Positions 14,838 to 22,001 are shown, counted from the stretch's first letter. The stretch: DNA of 22,867 nucleotides from DASQUP01 sp035641235 (GCA_035641235.1 DASQUP010000251.1:1-22867), one strand, 5' to 3'. The notes: a model not told the origin generated them from the letters alone. Numbers and translations are program-made.

Positions 14838-14858
14838 GCGGCTGAGGGACTCAGCCGC
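14838..14858 (+). repeat. 8-bp stem, 5-nt loop hairpin with alternative partner
   Basis: GCGGCTGA (14838-14845) pairs perfectly with TCAGCCGC (14851-14858). The same TCAGCCGC occurs again at 14872-14879, so the 5' arm could pair with either copy. Mutually exclusive hairpins like this resemble attenuators, but there is no T-run. It lies between tlpA and the ECF sigma gene. Confidence 0.4.
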
Positions 14859-14939
14859 ATGAGTCAAGATCCTCAGCCGCTCGTCGACCTGGACGACCTT
14901 GCCTCGGCAGGGCTCCTCACCAAGTTGTGGTTGGGATGA
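14859..14939 (+). CDS. Possible 26-residue leader peptide
   Basis: ATG 14859 opens a 26-codon frame (MSQDPQPLVDLDDLASAGLL, then TKLWLG) whose TGA overlaps the ATG of the ECF sigma gene in the sequence ATGA. AGGGA lies about 11 bases before its start, inside the hairpin at 14838-14858. Translation of this frame would run into the second hairpin that covers the sigma start. It may be a coupling leader or chance. Confidence 0.2.
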   Translation: MSQDPQPLVDLDDLASAGLLTKLWLG

Positions 14940-14945
14940 GGAGCC
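14911..14945 (+). promoter_or_regulatory. Hairpin covering the sigma-factor start codon
   Basis: GGCTCCTCA (14911-14919) pairs perfectly with TGAGGAGCC (14937-14945) across a 17-nt loop. The second arm contains the last two bases of the ATG at 14936 and the next codons. The start has no good ribosome-binding site. Folding could therefore restrict initiation of the ECF sigma factor unless ribosomes arrive from upstream. Confidence 0.4.
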
Positions 14946-15466
14946 ACAAACGATCCCACGAAGACTTCCTAGCGGCCACACTGCCGGCGCTCGACCTTGT
15001 GTACAACCTGGCGCGCCGGCTTGTCGCTCCCGGCGAGGTAGAGGATCTCGTTCAGGAGACGTACATGAAGGCGTTTGATGCATGGAAACGGGACCGAAAG
15101 CCGCGCAAGGTGGAGCCGTGGATCGCCACGATCTGTCTCAACGCCGGACGGAGCTGGCTTCGCAGCAGTTCCCGGCGACGCGAAATCCCATATGAGTCTG
15201 TCCCGGAGGAATCGGCCACACAGGATGTTGAGGCCCTCGCCCTCGGCGCTCTGGAGGCCGGGGCTGTGCACGATGCCCTCTGGCGGCTGCCTGAGGAGCA
15301 GCGCATCGCAATTGCACTGATGGACCTGGCGGGGTTCACTGCATCTGAGACTGGTCGGATAACGGGCTCGCCACGAGGAACGGTGCTGGCACGCGTTCAT
15401 CGTGGGCGCAAAAGACTCGCCCGCATGCTCCGGGGAGAAAAGGAGGTGCTTCCCTTTGAATCATGA
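14936..15466 (+). CDS. ECF RNA polymerase sigma factor
   Basis: The 176-residue protein has region 2 at about 12-75 (LVYNLARRLVAPGEVEDLVQ, ETYMKAFDAW, then PWIATICLNAGRSWLR) and region 4 at about 115-165 (LPEEQRIAIALMDLAGFTAS, ETGRITGSPRGTVLARVHRG). There is no C-terminal extension. The next gene overlaps its stop and encodes a zinc-type anti-sigma factor, so activity is probably held back until a signal reaches that protein. ATG 14936 is chosen; an in-frame GTG at 14927 is possible. Neither has a good ribosome-binding site and a 9-bp-stem hairpin covers the start. It leads a run of overlapping genes for the anti-sigma factor and the DUF3179 fusion, then CcdA. Confidence 0.93.
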   Translation: MRSHKRSHEDFLAATLPALDLVYNLARRLVAPGEVEDLVQETYMKAFDAWKRDRKPRKVEPWIATICLNAGRSWLRSSSRRREIPYESVPEESATQDVEALALGALEAGAVHDALWRLPEEQRIAIALMDLAGFTASETGRITGSPRGTVLARVHRGRKRLARMLRGEKEVLPFES

Positions 15467-16142
15467 CCCCGAAAGGGATGCCGCCGCCTTCCTCGGCGGG
15501 ACCATGTCGCAGTGGCGGCGAAGGCGATTCGAACAGCACGTGCTGGATTGCGAGGAGTGCTGGCGTGAGGTGGAGACCGGCCGACGCGGGCGCGCCCTGG
15601 CGGAGTCCGGGAGGGAGCTGGCGCCCCAATTCCTGAGGGAGCGGGTGCGTGCGGCGATCGGCACCGGATCACCTTCCCCCGGGCGGCTGAGGGGTATAGC
15701 GCTACTCGTCGCTATTCCGGTCGCCATAGCGATAGCAGCGGGGATGTGGCTCCCGAATCTGTTTCGAGACCAGCCCCCGGTCATATCGGCGGTCCTCGAA
15801 GACTTTACGGGGGGTATCGATATAGGTAGGCCGGTGGCTCCACAGCTACCAGAGGTACTCGGCGACCTCCGCTTGACCGGCACGCGGGCCGGGCGCGCCG
15901 ACGGCGTGGACATCATCGTGCATACCTACGAAGATCTGGCCGGACACACGGTTGCCGTCTACCAGACGGAGGAGAGCTTCCCCGTGGCCGACGGTGCCGA
16001 GCACGATGCCCTCGGAACGACGTGGAGCATCAGCATCGGTGGGACAAAACTGTTCTGCTCCGATGAACCCGTGCCCTCGCTGGTGGTAGGGGAGGACGCC
16101 CGCGAGGTGCGCCTCGCCGCGGCGGAGCTCGGTCTTCGGTGA
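15456..16142 (+). CDS. Zinc-type anti-sigma factor, membrane-spanning
   Basis: The N-terminal 40 residues form a ZAS-type anti-sigma domain with H-x3-C-x2-C (His28, Cys32, Cys35 in HVLDCEEC). A single membrane segment follows at about 79-98. The external C-terminal region of about 125 residues resembles no sensor domain I can name. This layout lets an outside or membrane signal release the sigma factor, and the Zn-thiol site could also respond directly to oxidants. The TTG start at 15456 is supported by AAGGAGG upstream and overlaps the sigma stop by 11 bases; an internal ATG at 15504 would cut into the ZAS region. Its stop overlaps the next start by four bases (GTGA). Confidence 0.88.
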   Translation: MNHDPERDAAAFLGGTMSQWRRRRFEQHVLDCEECWREVETGRRGRALAESGRELAPQFLRERVRAAIGTGSPSPGRLRGIALLVAIPVAIAIAAGMWLPNLFRDQPPVISAVLEDFTGGIDIGRPVAPQLPEVLGDLRLTGTRAGRADGVDIIVHTYEDLAGHTVAVYQTEESFPVADGAEHDALGTTWSISIGGTKLFCSDEPVPSLVVGEDAREVRLAAAELGLR

Positions 16143-17668
16143 GGCGACGCACTCTCGAGGCCGATCCTCTCGCGCCCAAAAGAGGCGTCCTGACCGGAGC
16201 CGTCGCCGGACTAGCGGGAATCACCTGCTGCGCCGGGCCCGCTGCAGCGGCGCTGGTGGGGGTGATGTCGGCGGAGAGTGCGATCGATCTGGCAACCGAC
16301 CTCTACGGTGACTGGGCGTGGGCTTTTCGCCTTGCCGGCGCCGCAGTCGGCGTGGCGTTTGTAGTGCGGGCCCGGCGCCGGGCCGCGTGCCGTCTACGAG
16401 AACCGGCCTTCAAGCGGTTTGTCTCGGTTCTGCTTGTGAGTGCGCTCGTCACCTACGGCGTGCTTTATGGGGTTACCACGTGGCTCGGCAACGTTTCCGA
16501 GGACTCTGAAACTACTGTCGCTGCGAGCACTCACAACAAGTCTCTCTCGAACGTGGATTCGGAACCGGAGACGCCTTTTGCTCGTCTCAGGAGGCTGAGC
16601 GGACAGGCATGCACGCCGGCTCGCAACTATCAGACGGTTACCGGCGGTATCGGTCCATTGTGCTTGCCGTTCGACGCAATCAGTGCCATCGATGACCCTC
16701 AGTTCCTTCCCGCCGAGCGGGCCGGCTTTCTTCCTCCGTCAGAGCCGGTAGTAGCCGCAAGCATCGGCGGCGTGGATCGCGCGTACCCCGTACGAGTCCT
16801 GCTCTATCACGAGGTCGTCAACGACACGGTGGCGAGTAGACCCGTCGTGATCTCGTTCTGTCCACTCTGCAACAGCGCAGTAGCTCACTCGAGGCGATCA
16901 GGTGGCCGTGTACTTACCTTCGGCGTATCGGGCCAGCTCGTATCCGCAAACCTTGTGATGTTCGATCGAGAGACGCTGTCGCTGTGGCAGCAAATCACCG
17001 GCAAGGCGTACGCGGGCCGGCTGCGCGGCCGAACCCTGCGGCAGCTTCCCGTGACGATGACGTCATTCGGGGATTGGAAGCAAGCCCACCCGGACGGCAG
17101 CGTCATGGCGGAGCCGAAGGGTACCGGAATCGACTACGGCGTGGATCCTTACGCCTCGTACGACCGCGACCCCAATGAGGAAAGCTTCTTCTTTCGTCCT
17201 CCCCCGGATTCTGACGTTAGGACGCGGACCGATCCTCGACTCCCTCCAAAATGGCGGGTCGTCGGCGTCTCGTTCGGCAAGCGGTCCGTCGCCTTTCCGA
17301 GTCCCAAGGGCAGGAGGGGACCGCGCATTTCCCAAGCGTCGCTGGGACAAAAAGACCTCGCTGCCTTCATGGTGCACGGAGCCTCGCTCCCGGAGCGCGA
17401 TCGGATTCTGGCCGAAGCGCCACGCGGTTGGTCCACGATCGTCTATGAGGCGCATCTCGGAGAAAGGCCGCTCGACTTCGTCGTCGAGGACGGCCGCTTC
17501 GTCGACGTCAATAGCGGATCGGAATTCGACTTCTTCGGGCGCGCCGTGTCCGGACCTCTGCGTGGTCGCCAACTCAAAACGGTGCAACAGGAAACAGCAT
17601 TCTGGTTCGCATGGGTTTACTTTCATCCGAAGACGGCGGTAGCGACGTCCGGCGATGGTGAGCGTTAG
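16139..17668 (+). CDS. Fusion of TCC-motif membrane domain and DUF3179 domain
   Basis: The 509-residue protein has two parts. The first 115 residues hold three membrane segments (about 17-42, 60-77 and 94-115). The first contains GITCCAGPAAAALVG, a vicinal Cys pair (Cys30 and Cys31) inside the membrane. This recalls MerT-type transporters, although overall similarity is not certain. After a linker, residues 160-500 form a DUF3179 domain with LLYHEVVND (about 221-229), ISFCPLCN (Cys241 and Cys244) and the terminal FWFAWVYFHPKT. The protein at 3695 has the same domain with only a simple anchor. The GTG start overlaps the anti-sigma stop by four bases, so it is tightly coupled to the ECF system. 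A metal or thiol role is plausible but unproven. Confidence 0.88.
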   Translation: MRRRTLEADPLAPKRGVLTGAVAGLAGITCCAGPAAAALVGVMSAESAIDLATDLYGDWAWAFRLAGAAVGVAFVVRARRRAACRLREPAFKRFVSVLLVSALVTYGVLYGVTTWLGNVSEDSETTVAASTHNKSLSNVDSEPETPFARLRRLSGQACTPARNYQTVTGGIGPLCLPFDAISAIDDPQFLPAERAGFLPPSEPVVAASIGGVDRAYPVRVLLYHEVVNDTVASRPVVISFCPLCNSAVAHSRRSGGRVLTFGVSGQLVSANLVMFDRETLSLWQQITGKAYAGRLRGRTLRQLPVTMTSFGDWKQAHPDGSVMAEPKGTGIDYGVDPYASYDRDPNEESFFFRPPPDSDVRTRTDPRLPPKWRVVGVSFGKRSVAFPSPKGRRGPRISQASLGQKDLAAFMVHGASLPERDRILAEAPRGWSTIVYEAHLGERPLDFVVEDGRFVDVNSGSEFDFFGRAVSGPLRGRQLKTVQQETAFWFAWVYFHPKTAVATSGDGER

Positions 17669-17751
17669 GTTCGTCCCGCCCGCCGGCGTTGGAACTCTGC
17701 GCCGAGGGTTCGCCACTTCAAGCCGCATCCACCGGCTCAATGGTGCAAACC

Positions 17752-17776
17752 GCGCGGCGCGCCCGGCGCGCCGCGC
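17752..17776. repeat. 25-base GC palindrome with 12-bp perfect arms
   Basis: GCGCGGCGCGCC (17752-17763) and GGCGCGCCGCGC (17765-17776) are perfect inverted copies around a single C. It lies 84 bases after the DUF3179 stop and 19 before the CcdA start. It could fold into a very stable stem, but AAGGACC follows, not a T-run. It may reduce readthrough or mark an RNA-processing point between the two genes. Confidence 0.6.
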
Positions 17777-17794
17777 AAGGACCCGTCGCAATCA

Positions 17795-18709
17795 ATGCCC
17801 TGCTGCACGGGTCCTATCAACCAAGGAGAGCAGCACACTGGACATCGATTCATGCCCCCGTTGGTAATAGCACTCGTGGCCGGAGGGTTATCGGTCACAA
17901 ACCCCTGTGGATTCGCGCTGATGCCCGCGTTCCTGTCACTGTACGTCTCGGCAGATGAACGTAATTTGCCCTCGGCGGGATCACGTATCGCGCAGGGCCT
18001 CGTTGTGGGAGCGGCCGTCAGCGTTGGGATGATCTCGGTCTTCGCGGTCGTTGGTCTGCCGGTCGTCTACGGCGCAGTCAGATTCACCCGGGCAATTCCT
18101 TGGGCCGGACTTGCCGTCGGTGCAGTCCTCGTGCTCGCAGGCATCGGATTGCTTGCGGGGCGCCACCTTTCGTTGTCCTTGCACAGTCCTGTGCGGTTAG
18201 ACGACGACAGGAGCCTCAGAACCATGGTCCTTTTCGGCGCCGGATACGGGGTCGCCTCCCTCGGGTGCACCTTGCCCGTGTTCCTTGCGACGGTCGGTGC
18301 CTCGCTGGCGACCCGTGGAGGCATTCAGGCCCTCGCGGTCCTCACCGCCTACGCGGGCGGCATGTTTGTCGTTGTGATGGCCTTGGCGCTGGGCGCCGCC
18401 CTCGCGCGACACGGTCTCCAGAAAAGACTGCGCCGGCTGCTCCCTCGAATGCAGGGAGCCTCGGGTGGCTTGCTGTTGCTCACCGGCATCTACATTTCCT
18501 ACTACTGGGCGAGGGTGCTCTTCGGCTCCGCCGCGACCCTCTCAGATGACCCCATCGTCGGGACCGTCGAGCGCATCGTCTCCACAATCCAGCGAACGGC
18601 GGCATCCGGGACCGGGTTGCTGATCGTTATCGCCGCGATCGTTATCGTCGCCGGTGCCGCCGCTTCGCTATGGCACCTTGGCCGGAGTCGCAAGGAGGGG
18701 GTCACCTAA
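17795..18709 (+). CDS. CcdA-like thiol:disulfide electron transporter
   Basis: The 304-residue protein has about seven hydrophobic segments. The two hallmark redox Cys of CcdA/DsbD-beta proteins are visible: Cys38 in TNPCGFALMPAFLSLY and Cys158 in GYGVASLGCTLPVFL. It would pass electrons from cytoplasmic thioredoxin across the membrane to an external thioredoxin-like protein. The TlpA-like protein at 14151 is the obvious acceptor. The last segment (about 275-295) is extra, and the loop before it is long. ATG 17795 has AAGGA about 11 bases upstream; ATG 17852 has no such site but would begin at the first membrane helix and is a real alternative. It follows the ECF operon genes after a strong GC hairpin. 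Confidence 0.9.
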   Translation: MPCCTGPINQGEQHTGHRFMPPLVIALVAGGLSVTNPCGFALMPAFLSLYVSADERNLPSAGSRIAQGLVVGAAVSVGMISVFAVVGLPVVYGAVRFTRAIPWAGLAVGAVLVLAGIGLLAGRHLSLSLHSPVRLDDDRSLRTMVLFGAGYGVASLGCTLPVFLATVGASLATRGGIQALAVLTAYAGGMFVVVMALALGAALARHGLQKRLRRLLPRMQGASGGLLLLTGIYISYYWARVLFGSAATLSDDPIVGTVERIVSTIQRTAASGTGLLIVIAAIVIVAGAAASLWHLGRSRKEGVT

Positions 18710-18718
18710 TCCGGAGTC

Positions 18719-18734
18719 TGTTTGTTCGATGACA
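18719..18734. promoter_or_regulatory. Near-match of the TGTC-N8-GACA operator
   Basis: TGTTTGTTCGATGACA differs from the core in one base (TGTT instead of TGTC). It ends 72 bases before the GTG of the DUF427 gene, the same distance as seen for the trxA and 3015 sites, which makes it worth listing despite the mismatch. Confidence 0.3.
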
Positions 18735-18806
18735 GTCTGGGAGAGGAGATCGCGTATATCGGGTTGGGACTCGTGAACACCGTTGAACCGAGAGTGGGAG
18801 ATCAAC

Positions 18807-19091
18807 GTGCCACGAGCAATATGGAACGGTGCTGTGCTGGCCGAAAGCGACGATACCGTCGTAGTCGAGGGCAACCACTATTTTCCCGTCGAGTCGATCA
18901 ACGAGGAGTACTTCACGGAGAGCAAGGCCCATTCGCTATGTCCATGGAAGGGGATTGCGAGTTACTACCACGTGAAGGCCGACGGAGAGTCGAATAGGAA
19001 CGCCGCCTGGTACTACCCACATCCAAGCCCCCTCGCCCGGAAGATCAAAAACCGCGTCGCGTTCTGGCACGGCGTGAGGATCGAGGACTGA
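18807..19091 (+). CDS. DUF427 domain protein
   Basis: The 94-residue protein is one complete DUF427 domain. It has the pattern ARAIWNG-like start (PRAIWNGAVLAESDDTVVVE), GNHYFPVESINEEYF, then CPWKGIASYYHV and AAWYYPHPSP, ending near VAFWHGV. The fold is small and beta-rich. The Cys-Pro-Trp-Lys-Gly motif is the most conserved part, and function is not established. The start is GTG, set by GGGAG six bases upstream; an in-frame upstream ATG at 18783 adds non-family residues. It follows the CcdA gene by 97 bases and may have its own promoter with the near-match operator at 18719. Confidence 0.9.
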   Translation: MPRAIWNGAVLAESDDTVVVEGNHYFPVESINEEYFTESKAHSLCPWKGIASYYHVKADGESNRNAAWYYPHPSPLARKIKNRVAFWHGVRIED

Positions 19092-19100
19092 TTCACCATT

Positions 19101-19151
19101 TCGACCACTGGGTCGACGAGATGGCCTTTGACGACCGAGGGGGGTCGTTAA
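19101..19151 (+). terminator. Two successive stem-loops after the DUF427 gene
   Basis: TCGACC (19101-19106) pairs with GGTCGA (19111-19116) around ACTG. Then TTGACGACC (19128-19136) pairs with GGTCGTTAA (19143-19151), with one G-U pair, around GAGGGG. Both lie within 60 bases of the stop at 19091. A long T-run is missing, so terminator efficiency is uncertain. Confidence 0.4.
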
Positions 19152-19191
19152 TTGCCTTCCGAAAGGCCCCAATTGCCTTCCGAAAGGCCCC
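19150..19191. repeat. Tandem duplication of a 21-bp hairpin unit
   Basis: Two identical 21-base units lie end to end (19150-19170 and 19171-19191). Each contains GCCTT and AAGGC around CCGA, a 5-bp stem with a tetraloop, followed by CCCC. The exact identity of the copies points to a recent duplication. They lie in the gap between the DUF427 and Tat-lipoprotein genes. Confidence 0.7.
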
Positions 19192-19281
19192 TCTTCGAAA
19201 AAACGGCGCAATCACTTCCACCGCCGACGCGTCCCAACTTAATGGCGGCTTTGTTATCCGTTCTTGAGGAGGTGGCGTGTT

Positions 19282-20460
19282 ATGCCTTCGACGGGAGGCT
19301 TGGGTCCGCGTGCCCACCGGCCGGGACCACGTTTGGATCGGCGCGGGTTCCTCGCACATGTGACGCGGCGCGGCGTCGGAATTGGAGTTGTGGGTATGTC
19401 CCTTCCTTCGCTCCTTGCAGCGTGCTCGTCCGACGGGGGAAGCGATAGCGCTGAGACGTCCGCGGGACGTAACGGAGATTCAAGTGAGTCCCAGGTAGAG
19501 GGCTCGCCGATAGTGGGTGACGTCCTCGACTTTGCTCTCGAATCGAGTGAGTGGCAGGGTGCCTTCGGGTTTGTGACACTTCGGCTTCACCGAGGTGCGT
19601 TCGACGGCAACGACGTCTATTACATCCGGACCGACACGTCCGATGACGACTATGCCGCGCAGGAAGGGCTTGTTCCCGCCCCGTTGCTCGGGAAACTGTC
19701 GAGCGGAAAACTAACCGGGCGCGCCTATGAGGTGATGGGCGGTTCCGAGGATCAGCCGACGGTCCTGACGAGCGAGCCGGGCCGTCCCGACTACACGCCC
19801 GCGTGGCGGCTCCACCGCGTGGAGTGGAGCGGGCAGCCAACTTCGCTCGCCTCCGAGGCCGACATCAAAGAGCACGAGGGTCTGGGCCATCTCACCGTCG
19901 AGCGCACCGACGTCATCATCAACGCGTCGGTGATCAAGTGGTCAAACGGAGAAATGCCGGTGGACGACGAGCGCACCCAGTACCTGGGCCCGGGGCAGCT
20001 ACTGGAGCCTCCCAACACGGATGCTATGGAGGTGATGTTCAAGCTTCACGAGTGCTTCCCGGAAGCTCGCTACATCGTTTGTGATACGTCGATGGAGCCG
20101 ATGGCTGCCGGCATGAACATCGCTCACTCACCGGCTCTCGCCGGTTCGACGGGCGCCGGAGCAACCGGCCGAACCAATGTGTTTATGGGCGGAATCGAAG
20201 GCCCAGGGCCCATGGGGTTCCAGCCGTCGGTGTTCGACTCGACTGCCGGCAATCCGGAGTGGAGTCCCTACTGGGACCATATGACCTATGCATGGAAGGA
20301 CGAATCGACGGCCAGTGTGCTGGCGACCGAGGAGGAGATACACCAAGCGCGCGACGACGGACAACTGGACGAGTTCCCCGGCACTCCGGACACGAAGGGG
20401 GAGATCTTTGTGGTGAACTGTCCCGTACCGGTGCTCGCACCCAACACCTTCACCGGCTAG
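19282..20460 (+). CDS. Tat-exported lipoprotein with two related halves
   Basis: The 392-residue protein starts with a twin-Arg signal (LDRRGFLAHV) and a hydrophobic stretch ending in the lipobox LAAC (Cys48). It is therefore probably exported folded and lipid-anchored outside. A Ser/Gly/Glu-rich linker follows. I cannot assign a named family with confidence. Two segments look alike: one with YTPAWRLHRVEWSG, then LASEADIKEH and VIINASVIKW, and one with WSPYWDHMTYAWKD, then LATEEEIHQA and IFVVNCPVPV. This suggests an internal duplication of a beta-rich domain. Tat use hints at folding or a cofactor acquired in the cytoplasm. ATG 19282 has GAGGAGG upstream. The trxA-like gene follows after 38 bases and is likely co-transcribed. 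Confidence 0.75.
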   Translation: MPSTGGLGPRAHRPGPRLDRRGFLAHVTRRGVGIGVVGMSLPSLLAACSSDGGSDSAETSAGRNGDSSESQVEGSPIVGDVLDFALESSEWQGAFGFVTLRLHRGAFDGNDVYYIRTDTSDDDYAAQEGLVPAPLLGKLSSGKLTGRAYEVMGGSEDQPTVLTSEPGRPDYTPAWRLHRVEWSGQPTSLASEADIKEHEGLGHLTVERTDVIINASVIKWSNGEMPVDDERTQYLGPGQLLEPPNTDAMEVMFKLHECFPEARYIVCDTSMEPMAAGMNIAHSPALAGSTGAGATGRTNVFMGGIEGPGPMGFQPSVFDSTAGNPEWSPYWDHMTYAWKDESTASVLATEEEIHQARDDGQLDEFPGTPDTKGEIFVVNCPVPVLAPNTFTG

Positions 20461-20498
20461 ATTGAGCGGGAGGAAACCAACGAGAGACAAGGGTTCTT

Positions 20499-20882
20499 AT
20501 GCCGGTCGTGACCCTCACCACGACAAACTTCAGACGAGATGTCCTCGAGAGCGATCAACCGGTCGTCGTTGACTTCTATGCCGACTGGTGCGGTCCGTGC
20601 AGACGAATCGCGCCCGCAATGGAAGCGTTGTCGATGAAATGGGACGGCAGAGTCCGCTTCGGAAAAGTCGATGTGGATGCCCAGCCCGAGATAGCACGCG
20701 CTTACAACATCTCCTCGATACCTGCGATCCTTCGCTTCGAGCGTGGTGAGGTCAGCAATTGGTGTCTTGGTGCCAAGCCGGTCCATCTGATGGAAAAGGA
20801 GTTGCGGCTAACAGAGAGGGGGGTCGGCGGTAACAAGGAAGGACACAAGAGCCTTCTATCCCGGCTGTTCAGTCGATCCTAG
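20499..20882 (+). CDS. trxA: Thioredoxin, second copy
   Basis: The 127-residue protein is a thioredoxin with WCGPC (Cys31 and Cys34), VDFYADW and the cis-Pro motif SSIPAILRFERGE. It has one extra Cys in NWCLGAKP and a basic C-terminal tail of about 20 residues (KEGHKSLLSRLFSRS) beyond the normal fold, which could bind membrane or a partner. It is clearly distinct from the thioredoxin at 10331. The ATG at 20499 has AAGGG a few bases upstream. It follows the Tat lipoprotein gene closely and converges on trxB. With TrxB and CcdA near, it could be the cytoplasmic electron donor for the membrane relay. Confidence 0.93.
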   Translation: MPVVTLTTTNFRRDVLESDQPVVVDFYADWCGPCRRIAPAMEALSMKWDGRVRFGKVDVDAQPEIARAYNISSIPAILRFERGEVSNWCLGAKPVHLMEKELRLTERGVGGNKEGHKSLLSRLFSRS

Positions 20883-20921
20883 AGGCGCGCTGGACCTTGT
20901 GACTCGAGCGACGCAGCTGAG

Positions 20922-20959
20922 ATGGCAGCCAACCACGATATTTCGTGGTGAATTGCCAT
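20922..20959. terminator. Two-tier hairpin between convergent trxA and trxB
   Basis: The outer stem is ATGGCA (20922-20927) with TGCCAT (20954-20959). The inner stem is ACCACGA (20932-20938) with TCGTGGT (20943-20949) around TATT. A symmetrical 4 x 4 internal loop separates them. It lies between two convergent genes and is a good candidate for a bidirectional terminator, though long T-runs are absent. Confidence 0.5.
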
Positions 20960-20968
20960 TTGGCGACG

Positions 20969-21919
20969 CTAGGCGGCGGCAGCGAGTGGGACTGCCACCT
21001 CGGCGAGATAGTGCTCTGTATCGATCGCTGCCATTGCTCCCATCCCGGCCGCAGTTATCGCCTGGCGATAGCGGGAATCCGTGACGTCACCCGCGGCGAA
21101 GACTCCCCGGACCGAGGTCGCGCTCGATCCTGGGGCCGTGACGATGTATCCCGAGTCCAGCTCAAGCTGTCCGCTGAAGAGAGATGTGTTGGGCGTGTGA
21201 CCGATCGCCACGAACACGCCGTCCACATCCATCCGCCTGGAGGCACCGGTCGCCCGATTCGTCAGCCGGACTCCGTCGACCACATTCTCGCCGTACACCT
21301 CATCGACTGTGGAGTTCCAGATGAAGTCAATCTTCGGATTGGCGCGCGCCCGTTCCTGCATGATTTTCGAGGCCCGCAACTCGGCGCGCCGGTGGACAAC
21401 CGTGACGCTCGAGGCAAACTTCGTTAGGAAAGTGGCTTCTTCCAGCGCCGAGTCTCCGCCGCCGACAACGATGATCTTCTTGTCCTTGAAGAAGAAACCA
21501 TCGCAGGTCGCGCAGGTCGAGACTCCGCGGCCCAAGAATTCTCGCTCGCCTGTCACCTCGAGCATCCTCGCGGATGCGCCGGTTGAGACGATGACCGACT
21601 CTGCCGCTATTTCCCTATCACCGGCCTCTATGCGGAAGGGCTTCTGGGAAAAATCAACAGCGGTGACGTTGTCGGTTAGAAACTGCGCGCCGAAACGCGC
21701 CGCCTGCTGTCGAATTCGCTCCATGAGTTCCGGGCCCATGATTCCGTCAACGAACCCGGGATAGTTCTCCACCTCGGTCGTGAGCATGAGTTGGCCGCCC
21801 GCGTCGACCCCTTCGATAACCAGCGGCCGAAGGTCGGCCCGCGCCGCATAGACGGCTGCGGTGAGGCCCGAGGGACCCGACCCGATGATGACTACATTCT
21901 CCCTGCTTGCACCACGCAT
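20969..21919 (-). CDS. trxB: Thioredoxin-disulfide reductase
   Basis: This flavoenzyme reduces thioredoxin with NADPH. The 316 residues fit the low-molecular-weight bacterial type. Visible are the FAD loop VVIIGSGPSGLTAA (9-22), the redox motif CATCDG (Cys136 and Cys139), the NADPH loop VVGGGDSALE (151-160) with HRRAELRAS, and the C-terminal FAD motif GVFAAGDVTDSRYRQAITAA. ATG 21919 is chosen because GGGAGG lies four bases before it; an in-frame GTG at 21931 would remove that spacing. It follows crp paralogue 2 by 108 bases on the same strand. That gap carries two small GC stems and the TGTC-N8-GACA palindrome. Both thioredoxins in the window are likely substrates. Confidence 0.97.
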   Translation of the reverse strand: MRGASRENVVIIGSGPSGLTAAVYAARADLRPLVIEGVDAGGQLMLTTEVENYPGFVDGIMGPELMERIRQQAARFGAQFLTDNVTAVDFSQKPFRIEAGDREIAAESVIVSTGASARMLEVTGEREFLGRGVSTCATCDGFFFKDKKIIVVGGGDSALEEATFLTKFASSVTVVHRRAELRASKIMQERARANPKIDFIWNSTVDEVYGENVVDGVRLTNRATGASRRMDVDGVFVAIGHTPNTSLFSGQLELDSGYIVTAPGSSATSVRGVFAAGDVTDSRYRQAITAAGMGAMAAIDTEHYLAEVAVPLAAAA

Positions 21920-21943
21920 CTTTCCTCCCACAGGTTCCGGATG

Positions 21944-21959
21944 GGCGCCTCAGGGCGCC
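21944..21959 (-). repeat. Hairpin in the trxB leader
   Basis: GGCGCC (21944-21949) and GGCGCC (21954-21959), each self-complementary, form a 6-bp stem around TCAG. A CCCGG/CCGGG stem lies just upstream on the trxB strand. They sit between the crp stop and the trxB start and could attenuate or end transcription; no T-run is present. Confidence 0.35.
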
Positions 21960-22001
21960 GACACATCCTTGAACACCCGGGGAGCCGGGCCGATCCATGA
22001 A

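Noticed and set aside
14757..14939. tlpA stop TGA as a second selenocysteine codon, since the frame stays open to 14939
   Set aside because: The TlpA fold is already complete before the TGA, and the following residues are Pro/Arg-rich without family similarity; no redox motif is present.
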